Source: Schoenoplectus triqueter
Taxonomy: Eukaryota; Streptophyta; Magnoliopsida; Poales; Cyperaceae
Direction: 5' to 3'
DNA: 37,207 nt
Assembly: GCA_964058805.1 (NCBI GenBank)
Contig: CAXKVV010001681.1
Coordinates: 1 to 37,207 of the forward strand
A model generated the notes under the pieces. That model was not told where the DNA came from. It did no database searches and saw only the letters and a program-made list of their open reading frames with translations. The translations under genes and the position numbers were made by a program. Position 1 is the first letter of the stretch. Each line of letters starts with the position of its first letter. Below are positions 22,201-32,578 of the stretch, piece by piece.

Positions 22201-23866
22201 TAATTGTTTTCAGGGTTACTTGATGAGATCTTTAATGCCAACCCAGACATTACTTATGATGACCTGTGTCATACTGTTTCTCTGGTACGACCTATTATTA
22301 ATTTTTAACTTTTTATACAATGTAGTTATGACTTATGATGATCTGTGCCATACTGTTTCTCTTTTTCTTTTTTTTTTTTTTTTGTGTGATTCAATAGTGA
22401 GAGCAATTTTTGTATGGATTGGAGGCTACTTATATGGCTACCAACACCACAATATATTTAGTGTTGGTCAAAACATAGTAAATTCACACCAATTTTAGGA
22501 GAGAGTGTTACCACTAATGTAAGATTAGGTCCTGGGTACTAATTTTGTGGGACGAGTAATTAATAATGTTGTAGGTCAGGGTTCTGGGTATTGGACTTAG
22601 ACATGAAGGGGCATGTATTTTATGTATCACTATTTTAGGTACAATCTTCATTGGATCAAGTGATGACATGCATATGTTTTAGGATTGGATGTGCCATAAT
22701 CGAACCTTCCTTCATTTATCAGTTGCTATGCACTGAGTTGTCCCTGTACATCTCTTATCTTTTTTTTTCAGCACTGGAGTAATTTGAGAAAACCAAACGG
22801 AGAGAAGTATGCATATACTACCCCAGTCCATGCTGTTCATGATATTTTGAGGAATAGGAGGGAATGGGCTCATCTAATTGATCAGGCCTCAAAGGTAGAA
22901 TACTGTAATTTGATTTTGCCATTGTACTTTTGTTCCCTTTATACAACTGTTGTTTCTAAATTCTATTCAAGATAACCTAGGCCATATGGTTTTAGAAAAA
23001 GATGGGTAAATTACTGAATGGTCCTTAAAGGTATCATGTTTTTTATCAAATTACTCCTTGAAGTATCAAAATTTCTGAAAAATCAATCCAAAAAGATAAA
23101 AGAGTTCTAAAGGGGGGGGGGGGATGGTGAGGATGCAGTCCCTCATGTATTTTATCATAACTGTTTAATTGCTGATATAGGATTTTCATCCATCTTCTTA
23201 AGAACTTGTAGATAGGATCAATTTGGTATAAATTAAAGACTTCAAGGAGGACTAAATTGATAATTTTGATACTTTGAAGGATTAATTTGGTAAAATGATA
23301 CTTTAAGGACCATTTGAGTAATTTGCTTGAAGAAGATATGCGTTTCCTATTTCAAGTGTACAACCTGATAAGCATATCGAGCAAGCCTTTTACTGAATGG
23401 AGGAAACTATGATGGAGTGTGAAAGAAATTACATTTTCTCTGCTTAAGAGGATAGAATAGAACACTCATACTGTATCAAGTTTAATGTGCTTCTATGGAA
23501 ATGCTGTGTTAGACAAATTCCAGCAAGAAGAGGAAGAGTTTGATGGCTGGAGGAAACAGCATGAGTGGATCTGAAAAGGAGAAATCCAAGAACAAGAGAG
23601 CATCAGAAGAAGAGAGGACTGAAGAATCAGAATCAAACAGTGAGGATTTTGCACGGGGAAAGAGGACATCTAAGAAGCGCAGAAGGCTGGAGCTACGAGG
23701 AAGTTTAAAGGATGTCCGGAGAAAGAAAAATAAACACAGAAATTTTGGCTCTGATGGCCTTTCTGACTCTTCAGATTCAAGTTCTGACCATGAGGGTAAG
23801 AATGATAGCAACTCGGGTGATGATGCTTCTAGAGATAACATTGCTGGGTCAAGCTCTTCAGATTAG
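16291..23866 (+). CDS. PHD-finger nuclear protein, nine exons, 963 aa
   Basis: Exons, all GT-AG and frame-consistent: 16291-16713, 18041-18413, 19064-19368, 19496-20320, 20637-20792, 21458-21719, 22214-22284, 22772-22894, 23513-23866 (2892 nt with stop). An N-terminal PHD finger spans about residues 27-71, with ligands C29, C31, C44, C47, H52, C55, C67, C70 (C4HC3). PHD fingers usually read histone H3 tails. Next come conserved blocks EVAQLLAELPTK, VHVQGVPGGDPSLFKG, LWRCTGYVSKKFGFQYREFP and a Ser/Lys-rich acidic middle. A conserved C-terminal part follows (DEQLALLLHQQLNSSPRVPR; GLLDEIFNANPDITYDDL; LRKPNGEKYAY; RNRREWAHLID). The tail is basic then Ser/Asp-rich, with NLS-like KKRK and KKRRR. 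This matches a plant family annotated only as PHD finger or RING/FYVE/PHD superfamily protein; I give no symbol. A chromatin or transcription role is inferred. Splices are predicted by eye. Confidence 0.88.
17030..17420. mobile_element. possible LTR-retroelement remnant in PHD intron 1
   Basis: Within the 1327-bp first intron, GCCTTTATATAGGC at 17081-17094 resembles the TATA region of Copia-type LTRs. TGATCAGAGCCCC from 17399 resembles a degraded initiator-Met tRNA primer-binding site (usual form TGGTATCAGAGC). No open polyprotein frame or second LTR is visible. This rests on two short motifs and could be coincidence. Confidence 0.3.
21391..21449 (+). repeat. 29-bp tandem duplication next to the exon 6 acceptor
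   Basis: TCTGGATTTCTGCAATTGG at 21391 recurs at 21420 with one change. The second copy ends just before the acceptor AG at 21456-21457, so the duplication covers the likely branch-point region of intron 5. Confidence 0.6.
22252..22363 (+). repeat. partial duplication of exon 7 into intron 7
   Basis: The last ~33 bases of exon 7 (from ACTTATGATGACCTGTG at 22252) recur 79 bases downstream inside intron 7 (ACTTATGATGATCTGTG at 22331), with two differences up to TTTCTCT. In the copy the donor context CTGGTACG is replaced by a T run. It looks like a dead partial exon duplication with its splice site lost. Confidence 0.8.
23004..23326. mobile_element. MITE-like element with ~80-bp terminal inverted repeats, in PHD intron 8
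   Basis: The left end (GGGTAAATTACTGAATGGTC, then CTTAAAGGTATCAT...) pairs with the right end, whose complement begins GCAAATTACTCAAATGGTCC. The match continues for about 80 bp with few differences, including ATCAAATTACTCCTTGAAGT against a near-identical complement. The element is about 323 bp, has no coding capacity and lies wholly within an intron. The TAAATTACNNAATGGTCC type of end is common in plant non-autonomous DNA elements. A G12 run lies inside it at 23112-23123. Confidence 0.75.
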
Positions 23867-24723
23867 GTTTACTGATGCAATGTGACTGTAGTAGTGACAT
23901 AGGTGCTTATATGCTTAGTTTTTTTTTCTCCCTTTTTTTTCGGTTTGCCAGTTACAATAGGGTTAGTGTGCTGTGTACAGGTACTTCAGGTGATATTCTG
24001 ATTGAATTTCCTTCGGGTCTTGCTATGAGGATGTAGTTCGTCATTTTGTATTTACTGTAGCTTTTGGGTAATGTCCTGTAGTATGTCAATTTCACCTTCT
24101 ATTCGGTTTTATCATGTTGGTTTTCCGTTTTCCACGTCTCCCAGCTTTTGTGATCCCTGTTTCATCCGATGCACGTATTATAATTGATGATTACCTTTAA
24201 GTGACCGGGAGAAATGAACGTGCCATTTTAGTTACTGTTGTCGGTGTTTCCGCTATTTGCCAAATTGAGTAGCGGGCACAGACTCATCCATTCTAAGATA
24301 GAGTAACTATCTAAATCATTACGATCTTTAAATTTATCGAATTGTTTAAATTCAATCTTTATCTTTAGATCTACGGAGATCAATTAAATATGGACACTTT
24401 CCACAGCCATCAGCTGGCTCCTTCAGGCCCGTACTGGTAGAATAGGCTGGTCAAAGTTCCGATCTACTATTATTACTTGCTTGGGGCAGCAGTTATCACT
24501 TTTGAGGCCACTTGTTAGACCTTTTCCTTTGTTGTTTTGTTAGGACAGTCGAGAAATCAGAAAACCCGACTCAGACGGTCTTATCGTCTCTTGCCTTGCC
24601 TCTCTCTATATTCTCGTGCTTACAGCTACTATTGTACAAGGTGGCGGAGTGCCACCGACAGAGTCCTTTTACCCTCTCCGTATTTTGTTCCCTGGATCGT
24701 GCGAGATATAAGATGCCAAAGGA
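23867..24723. other. intergenic: PHD 3' UTR to RMR 5' region
   Basis: T-rich sequence after the PHD stop is probably 3' UTR. The middle, about 24180-24480, shows nothing identifiable. From about 24540 the sequence becomes pyrimidine-rich with GC above its surroundings, as expected for a plant 5' UTR or promoter. A TATA-like GATATAAG at 24704 lies too close to the ATG to be the main TATA box unless the leader is extremely short. Confidence 0.5.
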
Positions 24724-24727
24724 ATGA
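24713..24727 (+). promoter_or_regulatory. minimal upstream ORF overlapping the RMR start as ATGA
   Basis: ATG at 24713 encodes M-P-K-E and stops with TGA at 25-27 of the same block (24725-24727). This stop overlaps the main ATG at 24724-24726 as ATGA. If the leader includes 24713, ribosomes would terminate exactly on the main start, a stop-start layout suited to reinitiation. Whether it is transcribed is unknown. Confidence 0.4.
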
Positions 24728-26817
24728 CAGCAATCGCACCGATTTTCCACTCTGGAAGCCACCTCAGCTCCTCTATTCTCACGGTGCTGTTGTTCTTTCT
24801 CCTCCGCCCCTCCTCGGCGCTTATCCACCTCTACTCCAAGCCCTTCTCCTACACCTTCCTCGACGCGCCTGCCCGCTTCGGTATGCGCCATCCACCTTTT
24901 CCTGCGATTATAGTTCTTTCTTCTAGAGTTTCTTTGTATTTTGTTATTCAGATTCCCTATTTCACAACAAGCTAGCATTTTATGGACATTACACTTCCGA
25001 CTAACAATCTTAAATTAAGTACTAGAGCATGGTAAATTACTGTGCATTACGAAAAGTGAAGGGTTAACGCATCACCATCCCTTTACTCAATTGACATACC
25101 TTTTGAAGTTGTTTTCGGCTTTTCGCCACCATCAGAATACTACTTTTTGAAGTTGTTTTTGGATCCCAAATTTACAGCCCATAAGCCAGAAGAAAAAAAA
25201 AATATTACTTAAAATATCTAGATAACCCCGCCGATTTGCTTCAATTAATATAATTTATTTTCCTTCAGCCGTTCCAATAAGCTCATCTGGGATTTGTGGG
25301 TCTTTGCACATAGCCAACCCTATCCTAGCTTGCTCTCCACTTCAGAGATCCAATAATGGGACTGATGGTGATTCATCAACAGGTGTTAGGTTTGTGCTAA
25401 TCTCTAGGGGCACATGCAGTTTTGAGGAGAAAGTCAGAAATGCACAGGATGGAGGGTTTCAGACTGCCATTATTTATGATGATCAAGATAAGGGTAATCT
25501 ATACTCAAGTAAGTGGTCTATATTCTTTCACATGGGAATGATTATGTTTGCACATTGGATATTCAGTTTGTTATAACTTGTACACTTTTGTCAAGGATCA
25601 TTAATCTTGTTATTACTTATTATTTGATTTGGTTGCCATCAGATAAATATTCAATTGTTTCATTTCTTTAGTCATACAATTTGAGCAGCATCATATTTTA
25701 TAATGCTTAATGACATGCTTGGTGATGTTTTCAGAGGCCCTGTTTGATAGCTTTAACTGATTCAATTTTAACTCTGTTGTTTTCCTTCATCTCTCTTACT
25801 TGAATACCAGTGCTACACAGCTTTATTCTTCCCTTCCGTTCTTTCCATTGATATTTCAATGGTTTCCTAAATGTCCATGCTAAAACCTGTCTTCATTGGT
25901 ATTTAGTGGTCGGCAGTTCATCTGGCATAAATATACATGCAGTGTTTGTCTCAAAGACATCTGGACATTCCCTGAAGAAACTTGCAAGAGGCATAGATGG
26001 AGAGTGTTGTATAAATTCGTCCTACGAAGAAACTGTAGGCACAGTCTTGGTCATATCATTTGTATCCCTGGTGGTTATTATATCAGTCGTGGCAACCTTT
26101 TTGTTTGCACGCAATTGCCATCTTCTGAGACGTGGAACCCGTAGCCGACCAACTAATGTGAAGAAAGAGGCTGTGGAGTTGCTTCCTTGTTATATGTACA
26201 AATCTTCTGGCTTGAATGGGAAGCATACAGGAGAAACTTGTGCTATATGTCTCGAAGAGTATAAAGAGGGTGAGATGTTAAGGGTTCTTCCATGTAAGCA
26301 TGGTAAGCTTTAGTAACCTACAAAAAGCTGATCACTTTTTGTTTCCTTGAAATGTAGCTAGTTGTAGTTTGTTCCAGGATTTCTGGTAACATGAACCAGA
26401 TGTGCAGCTAAATGTCATTTATCTATTTGATTTGGCGGTACTGTAGCTTAGTTGACAGAACAGTTTCTTTCCAATATTTTTCTATTTAGGCTGGGAGAAA
26501 GATTAGATTGACTAGGGTTTTCAGTGAAATTGTCAATGTTTTTGTGCCTCTCCATAAAACTAATGGGGAGTGGATTCCATATTTGAAATAACTAGAAAAA
26601 TGTCTTCATTGCAAAACCAGGATTTGTTAGTGTAATTTTATAGCTGTTGACTGTTATTTGCAAAAACAAAAGAAAATACAGACAAAAATTAACTCCTGTT
26701 ATAACTACATATGTTTTTTCTTTGATTGCAGAATTTCACTTGGTGTGTGTGGACTCTTGGCTGACTAAATGGGGCACATTCTGCCCTGTCTGCAAGCACG
26801 AAGTTGGTTCACCATAA
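24724..26817 (+). CDS. RMR-type PA/transmembrane/RING-H2 sorting receptor, 292 aa
   Basis: Exons 24724-24880, 25269-25508, 25907-26302, 26732-26817 (879 nt with stop; all junctions phase 1, GT-AG). The order of parts is diagnostic of plant RMR proteins, which sort storage proteins to the protein storage vacuole. A signal peptide covers about 1-33 (LTVLLFFLLRPSSA). A lumenal protease-associated domain covers about 40-160, with ICGSLHIANPILACSPL, RFVLISRGTCSFEEKVRNAQ, AIIYDD and INIHAVFVSKTSG. One transmembrane helix lies at about 177-200. A cytosolic RING-H2 spans about 244-285, with C244, C247, C262, H264, H267, C270, C282, C285 all present. Possible N-glycosylation sites are NGT in the PA domain and NSS at 169. 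The tail after the RING is only seven residues, so this is the short RMR form. The RING suggests, but does not prove, E3 ubiquitin ligase activity. The gene converges on the CTL gene. Confidence 0.92.
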
Positions 26818-29042
26818 CAAATAGTCTAACACCCAAGTATTAATGTGTTGTGAATAAATAGAGCATTTGGTACCCTCCAATTTGTGAAATGTTTCGAAAG
26901 GAATATTCTTGTTGGAAGCAATTTGATAATCTTACGTGTATGTAGTTATTCTCACCCAATTACTTTACATGTTGATGCTATTTTGTAAAACTAATGCCTT
27001 TTATTTGTTAGAAGGATGGGAGAAAATATGGCTGGATGATGTGAATATTTAGTAGCTTTTTTTTTATTATTAATAGGCTGACCATATGGTTAATTTAGAT
27101 CAGCAATCCTGTTGTTGGACTTCTTTTAGGTTATTCTGGTCCCTTACTTTCCTGTAATGACGTTTTTTTGGAAATGCAAGGTAATGAACGGCAAATTCTA
27201 GAGTTAAGGTCACTGAGAGTCCATTCATTTGCAAGGAATAGATTTAGAAAATTAATTTTCATGGAAAGTGAATTTATAAAGGAAAAGAAAAAGAAAATTC
27301 CCATGTTCATTTGTAAGTGAAAGAAAATGTATCTTCTTTCAGTTTGATGGAAAGAAAATATAAATAACTTGCGTCATTCCTTTCATAGTTTCATTTTACT
27401 ACTCCGTGCTACTGTAAACATGAAAATAGAAATATAAAACGTTTCTTTGATCACAACTCTGTATTAGTATCATAAAAACTAATCCATCTAAATTCACTTG
27501 CTCAAATTCTTATCTCCCTAGCTTATTTAATGTGAAATGTGAAGATATTGATTTAATAAAAGAAAATCAAGTGAATACATATCAATCTGAAAGCCAACAA
27601 CTCATTTTTTATATAAGAAAGATGAGTACTAAGCCCTCAAATTTTATAAATATTCATTATAAATATTCATAAAGAACTATTATTTAACTTTCAAATATGC
27701 TACATTCTATGTGGAGAATGTTATTTTTTACCGCTATATCAAAGACGAATTATGGCCAACGACTCATGTGAAGATACCAATCAGTTTGATAAAAGAAAAT
27801 TAAGTCTAGTATGGTTGAATCATAAAATAACTAAATCAAATTTATGGTAGAAAAGCGTCATTGCTTATGAATCAAAACCAGTACGAAAAAAAATAGTGTA
27901 AATCCTGAAAAAAAAATAATTATCATATATTACAATATCAAGTACATTATAAATATATTATTTATCAGTATCGAAATTTTCATTTTCTAATCTATCAAGC
28001 ATTAACTTTTATAAATTATCAAAACTTCTATTTTCTAATCTATCAAGTATTAACTTTTATCAATTGCTCAACCTGATTACCAGTTGAGCCAGACAAAGAA
28101 TTAGTGTCATCTCATCAATCTATGCTGAGCTTATATCTGCTCCCTCGACTTTTTAGTTCTCTTCACAACTATAGAACTTATTCTATTTTGGCCGGACTAC
28201 ATCGCAAATTGGAATTATGCATAAATTATGAAATCATTTGTCATTTAGTTGATCCATCAGCAGATATCAAGATACAATGACAAATTGGAAGTATTACATG
28301 TTTCTCATAATTATGCGGAATATCTCATGCAAACTTTGAAGGGGAAGGTTTGGTTGACTCATTTTGATGGAGTTTATTTTAAATAATTTGAAAAGATAAG
28401 TTAGGCATGATTGAATTTCGAATTTATAGGGGTCTAGGTAGGGAGGTTAAACTGACTTCAGCTATATGAGAAACAAACCTAGTCGCTACAACTCTGGTCG
28501 AACTCAACGTCCCAGCGAAATCACCACACACCATAGGAGTTGCAGCTATTCTTCATGATATACATTCAGAGCCCCAATTTCCAACGGAATTGTTCACAGA
28601 TAATGAACTGACGATAGAAGAAAAAAGAACTTGAAATATAAAAGCGGATTTCTCATAGAGTTCATGGCCTATTTCCGTAAGCAATCATAGAGTTAGAATA
28701 CATATGAAATTAATGTAAAAATAGAAATGAAATAATAAAATCTGAAAGTCCTTCACTCCCTGAAAGTGATAATAGAACAATGTATTTTTTTTGGCAAGAC
28801 AGGAATAGCTTCCAAAGGAATATACACTTAAGTATCATGATTGAGAGTACATAAACCAAAAGCAATTAATCATAAAACTATATATAAGAAAAAATATTTA
28901 TTTATGAATTATTCTAAGCCATTGGTTTGCTTGGAAGTTTACTAGGATTAATAACTTCACTTGTTTCAAGTTCTCTAACTAATGTTACACTATAAAGCTA
29001 TGCAAAGGATTTATCCACAAGATTTGTTTGACTAATGCTAGT
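26818..29042. other. convergent intergenic region between RMR and CTL genes
   Basis: 2.2 kb of AT-rich sequence containing the 3' ends of both neighbours. No open frame of note or RNA gene is seen. A 48-bp tandem duplication lies at about 27970-28065, listed separately. The stretch 28190-28640 is less AT-rich and may be old TE sequence, but I cannot assign it. Confidence 0.5.
27970..28065. repeat. 48-bp tandem duplication
   Basis: TTTTCTAATCTATCAAGCAT at 27983 recurs as TTTTCTAATCTATCAAGTAT at 28031. Flanking similarity (ATCGAAATTTTC versus ATCAAAACTTCT) sets the unit at 48 bp, two copies, diverged. Confidence 0.75.
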
Positions 29043-31813
29043 TTACACAAGGCTTGACCCATGATTCCTATTTTTCGGAAGCTGTACATAAACCTGATGA
29101 ATATGGTCCTTGTTCACCTCCCCTCGGTCTCTATCAATTGCATAGCATATATAAACTGCATCTATGACATTATCTAAGACATGAACAAAATAGCACAATA
29201 CCACCATGAGAAGAACCCAAGCTAAGGCTGCTATAAGATATAGTTCAGTGCCAAGAGCACTTGAGGCCCTCAAGATTACATACACCTGTCAACATATAAA
29301 AAGAATGATATCAAGCCAACAGGACCATACAAGAAGATAGAATTCCAAAGCTAACCTAACAATTTCCAGTGAACATATATTGGCAGCAAGTGCCACGGTC
29401 CAGAAAGGTGACACACATACTAAGCTAATACTAACAGTGGCAATAAATGATGACACCCCGTACATATGTGTGGGCACCATACTGACACCAATGCTTGATA
29501 AGCAAGAAGTTGCAATAGAAGAAGATTCGAACCAAAGCCATAATCAAAATCATGCTTAATGGATGGCTCTGGATCTGAGGATTCAGGCACCTACTGATAC
29601 CAGCTCAACTAGGTGGGTAAAGTCAGGTATCAGATATGACTTGTGCAGGTGTGTTTGGCACCGTACATTAAATTGCTTAAGGCCAAGACAAACCTTGCTT
29701 CTCTTTACATGAGTTGACTCTGCAATCTAACAACTACAAGGTTCTTTATTCTATTATTTATTCATTCATTCATTTTACAAAGCAAATCCATATTTTAGTG
29801 CACTGGAAGATAACACAATTTTATGAATCAACAAAATAAATGCTCAAGTTTTCTTGTGGTGCTTGTTGCAACTAAAAATTCAAATCCTTGAGATAGTTTG
29901 CAACTAGCACCTAGCCAAACATAGTGTGATGATACCAACATTATGTCAACTAGGGCTGCTCTCTGGGCTTCACCCCGGAAATACAGGCTTGAAGACTCAA
30001 CCCTTTCTTGTTTATAATGTGGCGATTTCCCTTTAAAGAAAAGGACAGTTAATTTTTTTTTAAAAGTTAAGTCCACCTGGTCCCATCCCCCACCCCCCAA
30101 CAAAAAAAAAAGAAAAAGAAAAGAAGGAATTACAATGCTCACCAGTATGGCATACAAGGAACATATGACAAATGTTGTTCCAACTAACAATCGTGTAGAG
30201 ACTGTCTCAACAACAACAGCTGAGAGCAGATTCCTTTTGAGCAGCTCATATGTCATCTTGGCAGAAGAACAATACCCTTCACCTGTTATTGCCACGAAAT
30301 TTATGGTGAACTTGTTTACAAAGTCAAAGGCCGACAGTAGAAAGTCAGCGCAGCACTTCAGTATGAGATTGGCAGTGCCACGTAGCTCGCTTTCTTGTTT
30401 TGCCGCATCAAGAATTGTGCGCACTACTCTGACTGATCCCATTACCATACCAGAAAAAGAAACTGTGCCAAAGGAAGGACCAAAGGCATTTCTGACAAAA
30501 AGGAAAAAAATAATTATGGGAATAGTCGAACAAATATATTACATATATCTGGAAGTTTTTTTTCAAGTAGATATATCTGGAAGTTATTTTGCATGTTAGT
30601 CATCTGCCTTGTTGAACATTAATGACAAGAAATAAGCATACTTAAGCAGGCAAAGGCACATTCTGAGCTTCCATATAAGGGGAAATTTATAGCAAAATCT
30701 AAAAATGTTCTCATAGTATGGTAGGCTTTTTTAATCAGCTTGATTTTGAGCTTTACTACCACAATTAAGCATTGCTAAAAGGAAGAGTTTCCATACAACA
30801 AAAATTATTAACAAATTTCAATCAAATAGGGATTTATCAAACCTGAGAGAGTTTCTCAAGCTCTTTTTCAGCCTGGACGAATCTTTTGTGAAGTACCATT
30901 GTGCAACAGTAGCACTAATCACATATAGCTGAGCCTCTATCATTGTAGCTGCAGACCACAGCAACATTATCACAGCCAGCGCAAAGTACCACTGGACCCA
31001 GCTGTCCTCCCTCCAAACACACTCATAAAAACCCTTGTGTGCACGTGGCACCACCTTGCCGTTCCATGTGGCAAACACCAGAAAAACTACAACTGGTGTG
31101 AAATAGATCAATGCATACAAGAATAACAGCATTGGGAGGACTGTTAGGAGGGAGATATTCTCTGCCAGTGCCGCAGCTGACACCTGAATGATATGAATTG
31201 TCAGCTCAACTCGATGCCAGTTTGCAACTATGATCCAGAGCATTACACCTATAAGGAGAAACACAAAAACGAGTACCACAATGCGGTACGTGAGAGGGAA
31301 CACACTGTGGCACCTGGCACCAACTGCACATGCCACGAACCAATAGGCATTGAGAAAGGATGGAGTGAGGATAAAGAAAGGGATCAAGGAGTAGATCAGG
31401 TATTTAGCATAATGCCTGAGAAGGAAGAGAAGGGAGAAGGTAATTGGTGGCGAGAGTAGGAGTGTAACTATGAGTGTGGGGATGAGGTACTTGAGGAGGG
31501 GGGAAGAGGTGAGGGGAGGAAGGGAAGAGGCGAAGGAGTGAGACAAAACGCAGGAGGAGAGCGAGGGGTTGTATCTGAAGTCGGAAACTAGAGCTTTGTC
31601 AGGGTTGCGACGAGCAAGGGAAAGAAAGCCGATGGCGAAGGTGGAAAGAGTGAGAAGGAGAAAGAGGAGGAGGAAAGGGAGGTCGCGAATGGGGCGAGGA
31701 GAGTGGGTGTAAGAGATGGGAGCGGGGTATTGGTCGGAGTAGGAGGTGAAGGCGGTGAGAAGTGGTCGTTCCGTGGCAGAGATGGACGGCTCTGGTTCGC
31801 CGGAGCTGCCCAT
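29043..31813 (-). CDS. choline-transporter-like (CTL/SLC44) membrane protein, 520 aa
   Basis: Three minus-strand exons: 31813-30843, 30491-30143, 29285-29043 (1563 nt with stop; junction phases 2 and 0, GT-AG). The protein has about ten hydrophobic segments, for example about 45-67, 107-131, 178-200, 228-256, 283-308, 413-447 and 453-478. It carries choline-transporter-like family signatures: RNAFGPSFGTVSFSGMV, LLSAFDFVNKFTINFVAI, GEGYCSSAKMTYELL and, near the end, HVLDNVIDAVYICYAIDRDR with IHQVYVQLP. The first part (EPEPSISATERPLL) is a polar cytosolic tail. Plant members act in choline or lipid handling and trafficking at the plasma membrane, trans-Golgi network and plasmodesmata; which applies here is unknown. 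I chose the ATG at 31813 (MGSSGEPE). An in-frame ATG at 31915 would add 34 basic, less family-like residues. No symbol is assigned. Confidence 0.88.
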
Positions 31814-32399
31814 CGGACGGGGCTGAGGCCGGCGTGAGAAAGGGAGGGGTGTGCCGTGGGCGCGAAAGAGAGAACCGGGTCGAAATTGTGGTGATTTCCT
31901 TTTGGCTGTTTGCAATTGATAGTGTTAATGAAAGAAAAGGACAAACAAATGAATGTTAATGAAATCAAGTGTTTTCCTTTCGGCTGTTTGCAAAGAACAT
32001 TATCTGAAAGATCCAGAGAGGCAGCAGTCGCAGAAAAGCCAATAACCATATGTCGCAGTCGCAGAAAAGACAGTTGTGTTTTAGAGAGACTTCCAATTTC
32101 AAAAGCCCAAGAAGGCTGCCAATCTCAGGCGTGGGCCTGATTGATCGAGTTCCTGATAAATGGAGTAATGAAGTGTTAATTCGCGGCCCGTCCAATATTA
32201 TAGCGATTCAAGCAACCTTGTATTTGTTCTCTTGATCCTCTGTGTGATTGGTAATCATTTTTATTGGCAGATAATAATATGAATTCCCACCTTCCAAGAG
32301 TACACATTAATTAATAAAAGAAACAAACAAAAAATAATGATGCAAAATCACTGGTATGTGTTCCAAAGGCCAAGTCTCTTCGTCCACTCTCCTCAAAAC
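31814..32399. other. 5' region of the CTL gene
   Basis: This should hold the promoter and 5' UTR of the minus-strand CTL gene. It contains an imperfect direct repeat: TCCTTTTGGCTGTTTGCAA at 31897 and TCCTTTCGGCTGTTTGCAA at 31975, 78 bp apart, with the motif GTTAATGAAA also present twice between them (31923, 31954). Open frames on the plus strand at 31910-32235 are short, overlap each other and resemble nothing known. Confidence 0.5.
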
Positions 32400-32578
32400 C
32401 TCTAAAAGTATCTCCAATAGAAAATTTATTGAGTTTTTAATCCTCCAATGACATGATTTTTAGAATTTAGTTTCTAAGTTAACAACTTTCCTCTATAATT
32501 TTTAAATTAAAAATATTTTAATCCATAAATTAAAATCATAAAATTCAATAGAAATTCTTATTGGAGATACTCTGAGAG
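32400..32578. mobile_element. small MITE, ~179 bp
   Basis: The left end CTCTAAAAGTATCTCCAATA pairs with the right end, whose complement is CTCTCAGAGTATCTCCAATA (two mismatches in 20). The interior is very AT-rich with no coding capacity. The end resembles the widespread plant MITE end GAGCATCTCCAA. The target-site duplication is unclear. Confidence 0.7.

Noticed and set aside
23509..23841. 110-codon minus-strand open frame
   Set aside because: It is the antisense shadow of the Ser/Lys-rich last exon of the PHD gene.
24571..24978. 135-codon minus-strand open frame
   Set aside because: It is antisense to the RMR first exon, whose signal peptide and splice frame are convincing.
29289..29480. 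63-codon minus-strand open frame considered as an extra CTL exon
   Set aside because: It lies in intron 2. Exon 2 joins the last exon directly in phase 0 to give the expected family sequence across LYAILVYVIL, and no exon is needed between them.
30135..30599. 154-codon plus-strand open frame
   Set aside because: It is antisense to CTL exon 2, which carries the family signatures.
31910..32235. Small plus-strand open frames upstream of the CTL gene
   Set aside because: They are short, overlap each other, have no recognisable domain, and lie in the likely CTL promoter.
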